Position numbers and translations under genes: made by a program. Shown piece after piece: positions 14,990 to 24,411 of a stretch of DNA of 29,777 nucleotides (its first letter is position 1; each line of letters begins with the position of its first letter). The stretch spans positions 1 through 29,777 of the forward strand of contig DYOK01000008.1 in assembly GCA_020720565.1 (NCBI GenBank), read 5' to 3'. The notes below the pieces were generated by a model. It was not told the DNA's origin and did no database searches. It saw nothing but the letters and a program-made list of their open reading frames with translations. The stretch is from Acetofilamentum sp. GTDB taxonomy: Bacteria; Bacteroidota; Bacteroidia; Bacteroidales; JAFGXI01.

Positions 14990-15100
14990 GTTCTAAAAAT
15001 TAGATTTTTTGAGGCGGACAAGATTTTAAAACCGGAGTTTACTATTGTAAATGAGGATTTTAAAATTGAAGTCCAACGATGAAAAAGCAATTTTTAGAAC
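14990..15100. repeat. 111-bp long imperfect hairpin element
   Basis: The left arm (14990-15042) and the reverse complement of the right arm (15047-15100) align along their whole length. They share GTTCTAAAAATT at the ends, then TTTTT, GGAC, ATTTTAAAA and TTTAC, around a TATT loop. Internal mismatches make it imperfect, and there is no open frame. With copy B and the terminator at 15116 it accounts for most of the gene-free stretch 14862-15174. It looks like a dispersed palindromic element, or the end of a mobile element, rather than a simple terminator. Confidence 0.7.
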
Positions 15101-15115
15101 TCCCGTAAAGTCAAA

Positions 15116-15151
15116 TTAACCCACAAAGTATATAAATGCCCTGTGGGTTAA
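15116..15151 (-). terminator. Terminator of the sigma/SusCD/protease operon
   Basis: A perfect 10-bp stem (TTAACCCACA at 15116-15125 with TGTGGGTTAA at 15142-15151, 16-nt loop) lies 23 bp past the last stop codon. On the minus strand it is followed by TTTGACTTT. It is the only convincing hairpin terminator between 15116 and 26052. Confidence 0.7.
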
Positions 15152-15174
15152 TACAACATCAAACAGAAAGTCTT

Positions 15175-16200
15175 TTATTTGATAATAATTCGATGCGTTT
15201 CGTTAGAATTGTTCGACAAAACAGTCAACATATACACACCAGAACTTAAATCGGACACATTCAAATCGACAGGTTCGCTAGCGTTCATATTCACCAATTT
15301 TACAAGTTTTCCAGACACATCGGTCATTTGTATGTTTTTGATTACCTCGTTGTTTTTTGGAGCAATTAAAAGTCTTGATTGCGTAACTGGGTTCGGGTAA
15401 ATAGAAAAATTTGATACCGATAGCTTTTCAACTGAAACAATTGTTGAAAGATCAATCCAAGTAGGTGCACCGGTGCAGCCTGTTCCAAAACATTGCAAAT
15501 CGGCGTTTGTACCAGATGGCTCGTTTAAAGTTGTCAAATTAATACCTTCATTCAAATTAAACAAAACGGCTGTGTTTTCGTTACTGGTATAGGCTGGACC
15601 TGTTACTGTAGGATTAAAAGTAGCTGGATTAATGGCCTCTTTAATAACTCTGACTTTGTCTATATAACCAGGGAAAGCAGTACTTGATCCCCCGTAACCT
15701 AAATAAAAGTTAGCATCAGTCGCAGAGGGAACAGCTAAACTAAGTGGTGCTGGATTAGTCGGACGGCTTACATCTACACCATTAGCATATAATTTTGTGT
15801 TTGTACCGTCACATACAACAGCTATATGCGTCCATTCGTTTATTGTAATTGCATTATCGATAGAATTATAAAAGGTATTTGACGAACCATAATGTGTAAA
15901 GTAAAACCGCCTTCCATTGTCTGGATCGTTTGCCTCAACGGAATAAAGCGAATCGGTATACAATGTTAATGCGTATTGATACCATCGTTTCAAAACGACT
16001 TTGTTTTTTACTGTGGTTGATGTAGGATAAATCCAAGCCTCCAATGTGTAAGTGCTTGCCCCATCCATAACATCTAAGGTAGCATCGTCAAGATACTTAA
16101 CCCGAACGGTAGTATCATTAAACTGGAGGCAATAATCCTGTGCATTTGCTCCGTACGATAGAAGAGCAAGCATTGCGAATAAAAATAAATTTTTAATCAT
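15175..16200 (-). CDS. LamG-domain protein with T9SS sorting tail
   Basis: This 341-residue protein has a signal peptide (MIKNLFLFAMLALLSYGANA, cut before Q21) and a concanavalin-A-like LamG/laminin-G-3 domain (about 25-215). The domain's marks are STYTLEAWIYPTST, INEWTHIAVVCDGTNTKLYANG and FPGYIDKVRVIKEAI. The C-terminus is a T9SS sorting domain (SNFSIYPNPVTQSRLLI at about 263-279, with SGVYMLTVLSNNSNE and a terminal RIIIK). It should cross the outer membrane through T9SS and stay on the surface or be released. It is the last gene of the operon, 11 bp after the C10 protease. LamG domains often bind carbohydrate or protein; the ligand is not evident. Confidence 0.85.
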   Translation of the reverse strand: MIKNLFLFAMLALLSYGANAQDYCLQFNDTTVRVKYLDDATLDVMDGASTYTLEAWIYPTSTTVKNKVVLKRWYQYALTLYTDSLYSVEANDPDNGRRFYFTHYGSSNTFYNSIDNAITINEWTHIAVVCDGTNTKLYANGVDVSRPTNPAPLSLAVPSATDANFYLGYGGSSTAFPGYIDKVRVIKEAINPATFNPTVTGPAYTSNENTAVLFNLNEGINLTTLNEPSGTNADLQCFGTGCTGAPTWIDLSTIVSVEKLSVSNFSIYPNPVTQSRLLIAPKNNEVIKNIQMTDVSGKLVKLVNMNASEPVDLNVSDLSSGVYMLTVLSNNSNETHRIIIK

Positions 16201-16211
16201 GATAAGAATGT

Positions 16212-18533
16212 TTAAAGTTTAATAAATTTAATATTTGTATGAACTGATTTGTGACTCAATTTTAAGAAATAAATCCCTGAATTCAAGGAAGACACATCGA
16301 TACCATGCGTATTTTCGTGATTTGCAGATAGGACTTTTTCATTTAATAACTTACCAGCAACATCGTAAATGCCATAATGTATTTCACTGGAATTGGATGT
16401 GTAAGGTTCGTTTAATTGTAAATACAAAAAATTGTTGGTAGGATTCGGATAGAGATTTACCCAATCTGCAACCGTAATTTCATATTCAAAATTTGGAATA
16501 TCCAGAAAGTCGCAATTCCAAGTAATATAGTTTGTTTCATTTTTTACAATAACGCTTTGTTCGAAAGAGCTATCTTTAAATCTGATTTTATGTACGTTTT
16601 GAAAAGTAAAATAGCCTTTGGTGTTGGCATCGAGCGTAAAATAAGCATTTCTATCAGGGGTAAAACTTGAAGTGTATCTGCCAATGTTTGAAAAACGTAT
16701 ATTATCCATATCGGCTTTTATGTGGTTGGTGTATGAGCTTACATATTTTTCGCCAATATTTAACGCATTTGTCGAGTTTGTCAATGTAAATACGGAACTT
16801 GTGTTGATATCGCGTTGCTGACCATTTACAAATAAATAGGTCGTACTTCCTGTTTTGGAAACAGCAATGTGATTCCACTGATTGAGCAGCAATTTTGAAC
16901 CAGTAGCTGCAGACTGTAATATATCTGAACTGTTTGAATACGATTTATACTCAATAGAGAAATCGGTAGCTGTTACGTCGGTAATATACATCGAAAACGT
17001 GGTCTTTTTATCAAAAACAACATCACCGGTTTGATTATTACCTTTTACACGAATCCAAGCCTCAAAGGTATAATCTGCAGGAAAATCGTGATCCGATTGA
17101 GGTGTTTGTCTGGCATATGCATACTGAGAGCCTTCGAATACCGCATAGCCATTATACGAGCCGTTGACCGCATATACACGAGGTTCTGACCACGAATCGG
17201 CGTAGTATGTTCCCTGTATTTTTGATTTTACTCTAAACTGGTAAACTTGACCCGTTGGATTGGAGTAAACATAATCTTGAGATGTTAAAATATTTGAAAC
17301 TTCCACCCACCCTTCGTTGTCTTTATTTTGCTCCAAAGTAAACTCTTCGGGCGAAATGATCCCACTTACCTCCCAATGAATATTAAAATCGTTAGCATTT
17401 CCTGTAGGCGTAATTGATGTAATCTGAGGAATCGGAACCACATCGAGCACTGCACCATCTACTTGGTTATAACCACCACCAGTTCCGTCCCAATTTTCGA
17501 TGTTGTACCAACCATTTTCACCGTTTCTATTCCACCAACCCCAATTGATATAATAATAATTATTACCGCTAATAACTTTAAAACCTGTTATCAAAACGGC
17601 GTGCCCATCTCCAGTACCTGTTGCCGTAATTGCCATTGGCACAGGCATATAATTCAATATATTTTCGTTAAGACGAGTCCAAAACGAAGACCATGACACA
17701 AGTTCATAATGCGAAGTAAATCTGAAGAAATTAGTATAAGCAAACGGCCCATCAATAATATTTGCGGTTGAACCTGTGGGTTCAAAATTCATATCATATG
17801 ACACTGCCGTGTTGTACATTAATCGACCTAATGCAACTTGCTGCTCAGCTGTAGTCGTTGCTTGGTGATATATATTGGCCAAATTGTCCCATTCTAAAAT
17901 GGTATTATCAAAAAAAGATTGATGACGCATAGCCGTACCGTCATAATTGTCGGAATAAATATGATTACCTTCACCTACAATTGGCCATTCGTAATAATTT
18001 AAAAGTTGTGCAGTTGTAATTGCAACACATCCTGGCGAACAATGATAAGGGGTATAATAATTGGCTGCATAAACATTATTGCCAGAGGCGTCGTCCTGAT
18101 TTACACCCCCCCATACAGTTGGAACAAAATTTTCTACGGTATGGGTTTCGGTAATCGAACGGGTCTGACTAAGTGGTGCGGATTTTAGTGTTAACGGAAT
18201 ATTTTGAATTTCGTTAGTAATGCGACCAAATATTGGATTATTTTTAATTTCTAAAACTCCTTTATCGCTAAAACCAGATACCTCGCTGTGACCATCTTCA
18301 TATTCTTTAATCAAAACCCAACCTCCATTATCTGAAATTTGATATACATATATGGTTTTACCAAATTCGGTAAATATATTTACACTTTCAATTTGAGTTT
18401 CTTTAGCCGTAATACCAGCCATAAAATTCGATGCAACGATACCGTATTCTATTTGTTTATTTTGTGTAAACCCCCAAAACGGTAAACTTAAAAATATAAC
18501 AACTATAAATTTAAAATAATAAATCATACTCAA
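16212..18533 (-). CDS. C10 (streptopain-like) cysteine protease with LamG domain and T9SS tail
   Basis: A 773-residue secreted pro-protease. A signal peptide (about 1-24) and a propeptide (about 28-120) precede the catalytic domain. There VPTVWGGVNQ (138-146), HCSPGCVAITTAQLLNYY (164-181, nucleophile Cys169), GTGDGHAVLITGF (306-318, His311) and YINWGWWNRNGENGWY (328-343, Trp331) match the C10 family of streptopain and interpain. A fibronectin-like segment (about 370-460), a LamG domain (about 465-650, YTFEAWIRVKGN and QWNHIAVSKTGS) and a T9SS tail (VNLYPNPTNNFLYLQ near 693; ending IKFIKL) follow. All catalytic residues are present. The 11-bp gaps on both sides place it in the SusCD operon, where it could make peptides for the SusC/SusD importer. 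The start could be M1 or M3. Confidence 0.9.
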   Translation of the reverse strand: MSMIYYFKFIVVIFLSLPFWGFTQNKQIEYGIVASNFMAGITAKETQIESVNIFTEFGKTIYVYQISDNGGWVLIKEYEDGHSEVSGFSDKGVLEIKNNPIFGRITNEIQNIPLTLKSAPLSQTRSITETHTVENFVPTVWGGVNQDDASGNNVYAANYYTPYHCSPGCVAITTAQLLNYYEWPIVGEGNHIYSDNYDGTAMRHQSFFDNTILEWDNLANIYHQATTTAEQQVALGRLMYNTAVSYDMNFEPTGSTANIIDGPFAYTNFFRFTSHYELVSWSSFWTRLNENILNYMPVPMAITATGTGDGHAVLITGFKVISGNNYYYINWGWWNRNGENGWYNIENWDGTGGGYNQVDGAVLDVVPIPQITSITPTGNANDFNIHWEVSGIISPEEFTLEQNKDNEGWVEVSNILTSQDYVYSNPTGQVYQFRVKSKIQGTYYADSWSEPRVYAVNGSYNGYAVFEGSQYAYARQTPQSDHDFPADYTFEAWIRVKGNNQTGDVVFDKKTTFSMYITDVTATDFSIEYKSYSNSSDILQSAATGSKLLLNQWNHIAVSKTGSTTYLFVNGQQRDINTSSVFTLTNSTNALNIGEKYVSSYTNHIKADMDNIRFSNIGRYTSSFTPDRNAYFTLDANTKGYFTFQNVHKIRFKDSSFEQSVIVKNETNYITWNCDFLDIPNFEYEITVADWVNLYPNPTNNFLYLQLNEPYTSNSSEIHYGIYDVAGKLLNEKVLSANHENTHGIDVSSLNSGIYFLKLSHKSVHTNIKFIKL

Positions 18534-18544
18534 TGTTATTAAAA

Positions 18545-19429
18545 TTATTGATATAAAGGATAATAAACATCAGAATCAGTTTCCCAAATAACCGAATTAT
18601 GTACTTTGATGAAATAAGTATAAGAGCCGAAAATTTCTATTTTATCAAAAGAAGTAGCTGGAGAAAACGGTGTTAAATGCTTATCAAGGTTAAGTTGAAG
18701 TAATGTATTCTCGTCTACGGAATAAGCCGAATCGCGAGAAGGTGTAAAATTAGAAGGATACCGATCGATTTTTGAAACTCTATAAAGATCAATGCCACCA
18801 ACAAAGAAATTCATATTTGAACCACGATACATATAATTAATATCCAACCAAGTATCGTTAACAGGTTGAATCCAAAGCGAATCGGTACTGAAACCCACCA
18901 AATCTCCATTGATATAAAACTTGGCGATATTATCTGCTGACGAACGAGTGATTGCTACATGTACCCATTGGTTAAAAAAGAGATATTTTCCGGTTGTATC
19001 ACTAATCATATAAGCTTGCTGAAAATCATCATCTGAATTTAACCGAGCATATTTTATAGCAAAATCACCTCCATTTTTGGCGTTAACCAAATAAAGTTCA
19101 AAGTTGTTTCTCCTTTCCGAAATACATGCACCACCCGCATCTAAGCCTGAAGATGCCAGTCTATTACCAATAGAACAACTGTCATCCGCTTTTATCCAAA
19201 ACTCATAGGTAAAATCGGTACCGGACAAGGAGCTTAAATCTGTTGTGGCGGAACCACTAAACGCATAAACCCTATCGTCTGAACCATAAGTCTGCTTAAG
19301 AGGTAAATAAAGATACTTTAATCCATGTTTAATTAATACCCCAGGGTAAGTTTGCTTTTCTTTTTCGCAAGAAAGAAACAGTATGCTTGTTAGAATTATT
19401 ACTGAAAGAAATATTGATATATTTTTCAT
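18545..19429 (-). CDS. LamG-domain lipoprotein
   Basis: This 294-residue protein starts MKNISIFLSVIILTSILFLS and then Cys21, a lipoprotein signal. The charged CEKEKQ after the cysteine resembles surface-export signals of Bacteroidota lipoproteins. A single LamG/concanavalin-like domain covers about 55-250 (FTYEFWIKADDSCS, NQWVHVAITRSSADNIAKFYING, FVGGIDLYRVSKIDRYPSNFTPSRD). It sits immediately after susD (30-bp gap) and 11 bp before the C10 protease, the place where such systems encode accessory surface binding proteins (SusE/SGBP position). It shares its domain with the next two genes, so it may bind the same ligand at the cell surface. Confidence 0.8.
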   Translation of the reverse strand: MKNISIFLSVIILTSILFLSCEKEKQTYPGVLIKHGLKYLYLPLKQTYGSDDRVYAFSGSATTDLSSLSGTDFTYEFWIKADDSCSIGNRLASSGLDAGGACISERRNNFELYLVNAKNGGDFAIKYARLNSDDDFQQAYMISDTTGKYLFFNQWVHVAITRSSADNIAKFYINGDLVGFSTDSLWIQPVNDTWLDINYMYRGSNMNFFVGGIDLYRVSKIDRYPSNFTPSRDSAYSVDENTLLQLNLDKHLTPFSPATSFDKIEIFGSYTYFIKVHNSVIWETDSDVYYPLYQ

Positions 19430-19459
19430 CTGTCTATTATTTTATACTTAACTTAACAT

Positions 19460-20968
19460 TTAGTTCCCCACATTGTACCAACCGTTTACAGCAACATCAA
19501 TATTGGGGATTCCATATTGAGGGTTAATTCCGCCAAAGGTATAATTACTTAAACTCATCACTTCTAATTGTTGTCCTGGAATTGGAAAATGTAATAGTGA
19601 CCCGTCTTGTAAAAGCCCATTTCTACGCATATCAAAATATTCTATTCCCATACCCGTTAATGGCAATTCGAGAGTTCGTTCATAAAAAATTGCATTTAAA
19701 ATTTCGTCTTTATTGTTTGAGGCAAGAGCTGGTAAATTGCCACGAGTAACTCTTGTTCCAGAATTAATAATCGAGACTGCTGCCGAAAGTTGATCAGTTC
19801 GAGTGTATGCCTCTGCAATAAATAAATCCATTTCAGATTTTCTCATCATCACAACGGGAGCGAAAAAATTGGCGTTAATATAATCGTCTAAACGACTATA
19901 CCGATAGGTTGACCACCTATACGTGCCTCTTTCTGGGCGATCGTTTGAGCTGTTATATTCAAAGTCGGATAGTCCTCTACTGTCTTGCGTGTCCATTATT
20001 CCATTATTAGGCAGTGTGCTTATTCCATCATCTGGCCAATTGGCAGGTATATTGGAGTCCAACATATGCAATACACGCATATCAACCTTGCCCCATCCAG
20101 CGCGTGCCATGTAATATTTATACCAAGACATCCATTTTCTGTCAGAAATATTACCATCCCCTTGAATGCTAAAATCGTTTGTTATACCGGCTTGAGCGTT
20201 TGTCAACACCTTTCCCCAATCGACCGCATCACGCTCAGTTGTATTTCTTGGACTGTACACCAACAAACGAGCGATAAAAGAATGAGCAATACGAGACAAA
20301 TCTACATTGGTATAATTTCCGTTCATCCAATCCACAGGAATGGTAAAGGAATTGGCATCAAAAATAGCAATGGCTTTTTCGAGTTGTAAAACAGATAAGT
20401 TTATTGATGCATGATAATCTTGTTGTGTTAAAGTTGCATAATCGGTAAATTCGTCGGAAGGGTAAGCCTTGTCAAAAATTAATCCAATATACCCATTTCC
20501 AAGGCCTTGCATAAAATAAGCCATTCCCAGAACCATTTGCGTTTCGTTACCATTAGTTCCTATTTTCATTCCATTATTGACCACCTTAACCACATCATTT
20601 GCAGAGGTAATAACACTATACATATTGCTCCACCATACACGATTAACCGAACTGTATCCATATGAAGGCGTATTGTTCAAAAATTCGCGCGGTTCCTTAG
20701 ACATATCTTGACAGGAATAATTGGCAAAAGTAACCGTTCCCCAATCGGACATGACCCAAAGTGATGGACCAGGCGAATATAAGTTGTGTTGTTCTGCATT
20801 AAACCAAGTATTAAACAAACTACCGGTAAGTGCTTTAACGCCCACAGGGGTTGACATAACCGCATCGGTATTTGGATTGTTTAAGTTTTCTTCTTGTAAA
20901 TAATCAGTACAAGACGGAACTGCTAATAAAAAAAGCGTTAATAAACTATATATCGAGTATTTATTCAT
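19460..20968 (-). CDS. SusD/RagB-family nutrient-binding outer-membrane lipoprotein
   Basis: A 502-residue SusD-like lipoprotein with signal MNKYSIYSLLTLFLLAVPS and Cys20, followed by TDYLQEENLNNPNTDAVMST, the usual SusD opening. Helical TPR-like regions carry QMVLGMAYFMQGLGNGYIGLIFD and SRIAHSFIARLLVYSPRNTTER. The C-terminal part has MRKSEMDLFIAEAYTRTDQ and NAIFYERTLELPLTGMGIEYFDMRRNG, all standard. SusD proteins cap the SusC barrel and bind the substrate at the surface. It lies 39 bp after susC. Peptide rather than glycan as ligand is inferred from the protease encoded downstream, as in the RagAB pair. Confidence 0.93.
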   Translation of the reverse strand: MNKYSIYSLLTLFLLAVPSCTDYLQEENLNNPNTDAVMSTPVGVKALTGSLFNTWFNAEQHNLYSPGPSLWVMSDWGTVTFANYSCQDMSKEPREFLNNTPSYGYSSVNRVWWSNMYSVITSANDVVKVVNNGMKIGTNGNETQMVLGMAYFMQGLGNGYIGLIFDKAYPSDEFTDYATLTQQDYHASINLSVLQLEKAIAIFDANSFTIPVDWMNGNYTNVDLSRIAHSFIARLLVYSPRNTTERDAVDWGKVLTNAQAGITNDFSIQGDGNISDRKWMSWYKYYMARAGWGKVDMRVLHMLDSNIPANWPDDGISTLPNNGIMDTQDSRGLSDFEYNSSNDRPERGTYRWSTYRYSRLDDYINANFFAPVVMMRKSEMDLFIAEAYTRTDQLSAAVSIINSGTRVTRGNLPALASNNKDEILNAIFYERTLELPLTGMGIEYFDMRRNGLLQDGSLLHFPIPGQQLEVMSLSNYTFGGINPQYGIPNIDVAVNGWYNVGN

Positions 20969-21007
20969 GACTTAATTGTATTTGTATAATTTTTTTAAAC
21001 TTCAACT

Positions 21008-24000
21008 TTAGAAAATTATTTCTAATGATACTGAGTAAGATCTAAAATTTGGATACCCATAATTATCGAATAGATAACCATCGTATCCTGCTTCTGGGTC
21101 ATAACCGGTATATTTTGTGAATGTTAATAACTTCTTACCAACAACACTCAACTTAAGTTGTTGAATTTTGAATCTTTCTTTCAATTTATTACCATTAACC
21201 GTATATGACAATGCGACTTCGCTCAGTCTCAAATAAGACGCATCTTCGACCCAAAAAGAATTTAAAGCTTGTTGGTCATATAGGCTTTGGTAATAATTAA
21301 CTGTTTTTTTATCTTCGGGTTTGGTATATAGTTGATCCATCATGGGATGTCTTAAATCTCGAACTAAATATTGAGCTGTTCCATTGTATAAGTCACCACC
21401 TTGTTTCCATTTCCAAAGCATATAGAAGTTAAACTTTTTATAACTTAAATTTGTACTTAATCCCATAACAAAGTCAGGGTTAACGTTCCCGATGGCTGAA
21501 ACTACGTCTACACCTTCGGCATCTTTAACTCTAAAAGCTTTTTCTTGCGTTGTTCCTATGTCAGAAGTCTTAACCACTACACCATCGGTATTGACTGAAT
21601 ACTGGTCTAAAGTTTCGCCATCGGGTAATTGATTTCCCATCTGATCAAGCGTACTTACAAAAGTATAACCATACATTGTCCCATATTCAACTCCTTTTTC
21701 GTATCGGAAAGCACCTCTGGGGCCAATTCCTGTGATATTATTAATAGGTAATTCTGTAATTTGCGATTGATAAGTATCGAAAGTAACATTAAAATCGAAT
21801 TTCCAATTTTCTTTATCAACAACTTTTGTTTTTAACATCGCTTCAAAATTATCGCTTGTTAAAGTACCTCCATTAATCCACTGGTAGCGGAAGCCTCCAA
21901 ATGGAGCAGCTAAAGGGGCTTGAATAAATTGATCTTCGTTCTGAGTGTGCGAATATGTGAGCTCTAAATTGAATCTTTTTAAGAATGAGATATCCAATCC
22001 AATTTCGGTTTCTTTGTTAATCGAAGATTTAAGGTCATTATTGCCCAAAATATTTTTCGAATAAACTCCATTATTGTTTTGATACGTTTCGTATTGGTAT
22101 GAGAACCCGGGTCTTAAACCAGCAGTTCCTCTTGCAGCTCTAATTTTAAGCTCTTGAACACCTGGGATTTTAATATCTTCGGTAACGCGATAAGCAGCCG
22201 AAATACGGTTGAATAAATTCCAACGATTATTCTCCCCAAACAGAGATGATCCATCGTATCGCAACAATCCGTCAAGGATATAACGTTCTTTGTACACTAA
22301 AGCCACAATGCCAAAGTAGTCGATTGCTTTTTCTGAATAATTATAGTCAGAATTAACATGAGTCGTGGCATAATTTGACGAAGGGTATCCCTGCAAATTA
22401 AATTCGCTCGAATTAGAATAACTCTCTTTAGACTCTAATTGTTCAAGAAAATAGCTCAATTTTGATTTAACATCAAGTTCGCCGAATGTTTTTGAATAAT
22501 TTAAAGTGGCACGTGCCACTTGATTAAAGTTTGTTATAAATGTTTTATTGATATATCCATTTGTTGTACTGTAAATTTTAGTACCAGTAGATGTATCCGT
22601 TTCGATACCGTCGAAAGTCCCAAATGGGCTGTATAACTGTGAATTATACCCCATATAGTCAAAAGAATAAGAAGCTTCTGCATTTAACCAATCTGTAATT
22701 TTATATTTAAGCTCATAATTTCCTAATAATTTAATTTTGGCCACAGTACTTTCAATACGTTTAAGATCATAAAGCGGATTATTAATTTGAGTACTCCAAT
22801 GATTCGGATAGTAATTATAATCTTGCCCATCGGGGTTTGATTTGAACAAATCGACATCAGGTTCCATCATCAAAACATCGAAAAAAGCACCAGTACCGCC
22901 TCCCATAAGGTCATTTTTAATTTTGATAAAATTTGTACTTGTTGATAATTTTAATTTATCATTAAGTTTATGGTCGATATTGGCTCTAATTCCATATCGT
23001 CGATACCCCCCTGTTTCTACAACAATACCTTGTTCCTTGTTATTTTCGAGCGAAATAAAAACGTTAGTTTTTTCCGAACTGCTACCTACGCCGATATAAT
23101 TAGTCATCGAAAACCCACGAGTAAACATCTGTTTTTGCAAATCATTGTTAACTCTGTATGGCATATCCATATAGGCATCTGGTTTAATTATTCGGCTTCC
23201 CGATATATTGGGATCCCATCCGTTTGAATAATTATCGGGATAAGTAACTCCTGCATATTTAGTATATGTATCCACACTTTCCCAATCTAAGGCAAGTTCG
23301 TATGGATGTGAATTAGAGAGCTTTAAATATTTTTCCACTTCCTGTATTCCAAATTCATTTCTTATTGTAACAGTCGTTTTATTGATATTACCTTTGCCCC
23401 TTTTAGAAGTAATTACAATGACACCATTTGCTGCTCTCGAACCATAAAGCGATGAGGCTGCACTACCTTTTACAATTTCGACATTTTCAACGTCATCGGC
23501 ATTAATATCCGCTAAAGTGCCACTATATTGCACTCCATCAATCAGAATTAAAGGACTATTACTAACGCTTAAACTTGTAGCGCCCCTTAGCATAATATTT
23601 TGGCTAGCACCTGGCGAACCACTAAAATTCGAAATACTTACCCCTGCAACTTTTCCCTGTAAAGCTGAAGAAATATTTGACGAAACAACTTTGTTAATAT
23701 CATCCGTGTTTAATTTAGATACTGATACAGACATTTTCTTTTTTGAAGTACCTGATGCCACACCAGAGACGATTACCTCCTCTAAGCTATTTACGTCCGG
23801 TTCCATCACAACTTCTAGTGTTTTCTGGTTTTGAACAGTAATTTCAGTTTTTTTAAATCCTAAATAAGAAAATACAATCACATCGCCAGCAGAGGCATCG
23901 ATTTCGAATTTGCCATCAAAGTCAGTTATTGCCCCCCGTTTAGTGCCTTTAACTGCCAAATTCACAAATGGTAAGGGCATCTTAAAATTATCATATACAA

Positions 24001-24382
24001 CACCCTTTATTATATTTGGTGATTGATCGTTTGTTTTGATGGTTTTTATATCCGTGTTTCTGAGGGTTATCGTTTTTCCAGTAACCACGTATTCAATTGG
24101 TTGGTTTTTGAATGCAATTTTTAATGCCTCAAAAATATTTTTTTCTTTAATATCGAGCTTTACCTTGTTAGTTAAGCCCACTATTTCATCGTTGTAAAAA
24201 AACTGATAGTCTGTTTCGGACGATAAAAAAGCCAGAAATTCCTTTATTGACATTTCCTTCGAAACAGAGATGTTATCAGTTTGTTTATAATTTAAATTGG
24301 AAGAAAATAAATTATTTCCAATTAACAGCATCAGTGTTAGAAAGCAGAATTTTCGAAAATACTTAAAGTTAAGGTCAATCAT
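21008..24382 (-). CDS. SusC/RagA-family TonB-dependent transporter with STN signalling domain
   Basis: A 1124-residue outer-membrane transporter. In order: signal peptide (about 1-28); STN domain (about 48-108, MSIKEFLAFLSSETDYQFFYND), which contacts a FecR-type anti-sigma factor; a carboxypeptidase-regulatory-like domain (about 125-192, IIKGVVYDNFKMPLPFVNLA and FDGKFEIDA); TonB-box-like EEVIVSG (201-207); plug (about 215-330, with LIDGVQYSG and AASSLYGSRAANGVIVITSKRG); then a beta-barrel to the C-terminal residue F. The STN domain plus the adjacent sigma/anti-sigma pair indicates substrate-triggered induction of its own operon. It is energised by TonB and works with the SusD gene 39 bp downstream. 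Confidence 0.95.
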   Translation of the reverse strand: MIDLNFKYFRKFCFLTLMLLIGNNLFSSNLNYKQTDNISVSKEMSIKEFLAFLSSETDYQFFYNDEIVGLTNKVKLDIKEKNIFEALKIAFKNQPIEYVVTGKTITLRNTDIKTIKTNDQSPNIIKGVVYDNFKMPLPFVNLAVKGTKRGAITDFDGKFEIDASAGDVIVFSYLGFKKTEITVQNQKTLEVVMEPDVNSLEEVIVSGVASGTSKKKMSVSVSKLNTDDINKVVSSNISSALQGKVAGVSISNFSGSPGASQNIMLRGATSLSVSNSPLILIDGVQYSGTLADINADDVENVEIVKGSAASSLYGSRAANGVIVITSKRGKGNINKTTVTIRNEFGIQEVEKYLKLSNSHPYELALDWESVDTYTKYAGVTYPDNYSNGWDPNISGSRIIKPDAYMDMPYRVNNDLQKQMFTRGFSMTNYIGVGSSSEKTNVFISLENNKEQGIVVETGGYRRYGIRANIDHKLNDKLKLSTSTNFIKIKNDLMGGGTGAFFDVLMMEPDVDLFKSNPDGQDYNYYPNHWSTQINNPLYDLKRIESTVAKIKLLGNYELKYKITDWLNAEASYSFDYMGYNSQLYSPFGTFDGIETDTSTGTKIYSTTNGYINKTFITNFNQVARATLNYSKTFGELDVKSKLSYFLEQLESKESYSNSSEFNLQGYPSSNYATTHVNSDYNYSEKAIDYFGIVALVYKERYILDGLLRYDGSSLFGENNRWNLFNRISAAYRVTEDIKIPGVQELKIRAARGTAGLRPGFSYQYETYQNNNGVYSKNILGNNDLKSSINKETEIGLDISFLKRFNLELTYSHTQNEDQFIQAPLAAPFGGFRYQWINGGTLTSDNFEAMLKTKVVDKENWKFDFNVTFDTYQSQITELPINNITGIGPRGAFRYEKGVEYGTMYGYTFVSTLDQMGNQLPDGETLDQYSVNTDGVVVKTSDIGTTQEKAFRVKDAEGVDVVSAIGNVNPDFVMGLSTNLSYKKFNFYMLWKWKQGGDLYNGTAQYLVRDLRHPMMDQLYTKPEDKKTVNYYQSLYDQQALNSFWVEDASYLRLSEVALSYTVNGNKLKERFKIQQLKLSVVGKKLLTFTKYTGYDPEAGYDGYLFDNYGYPNFRSYSVSLEIIF

Positions 24383-24411
24383 ATTAAAAAATATTAAATT
24401 TAAAAGGCGTA

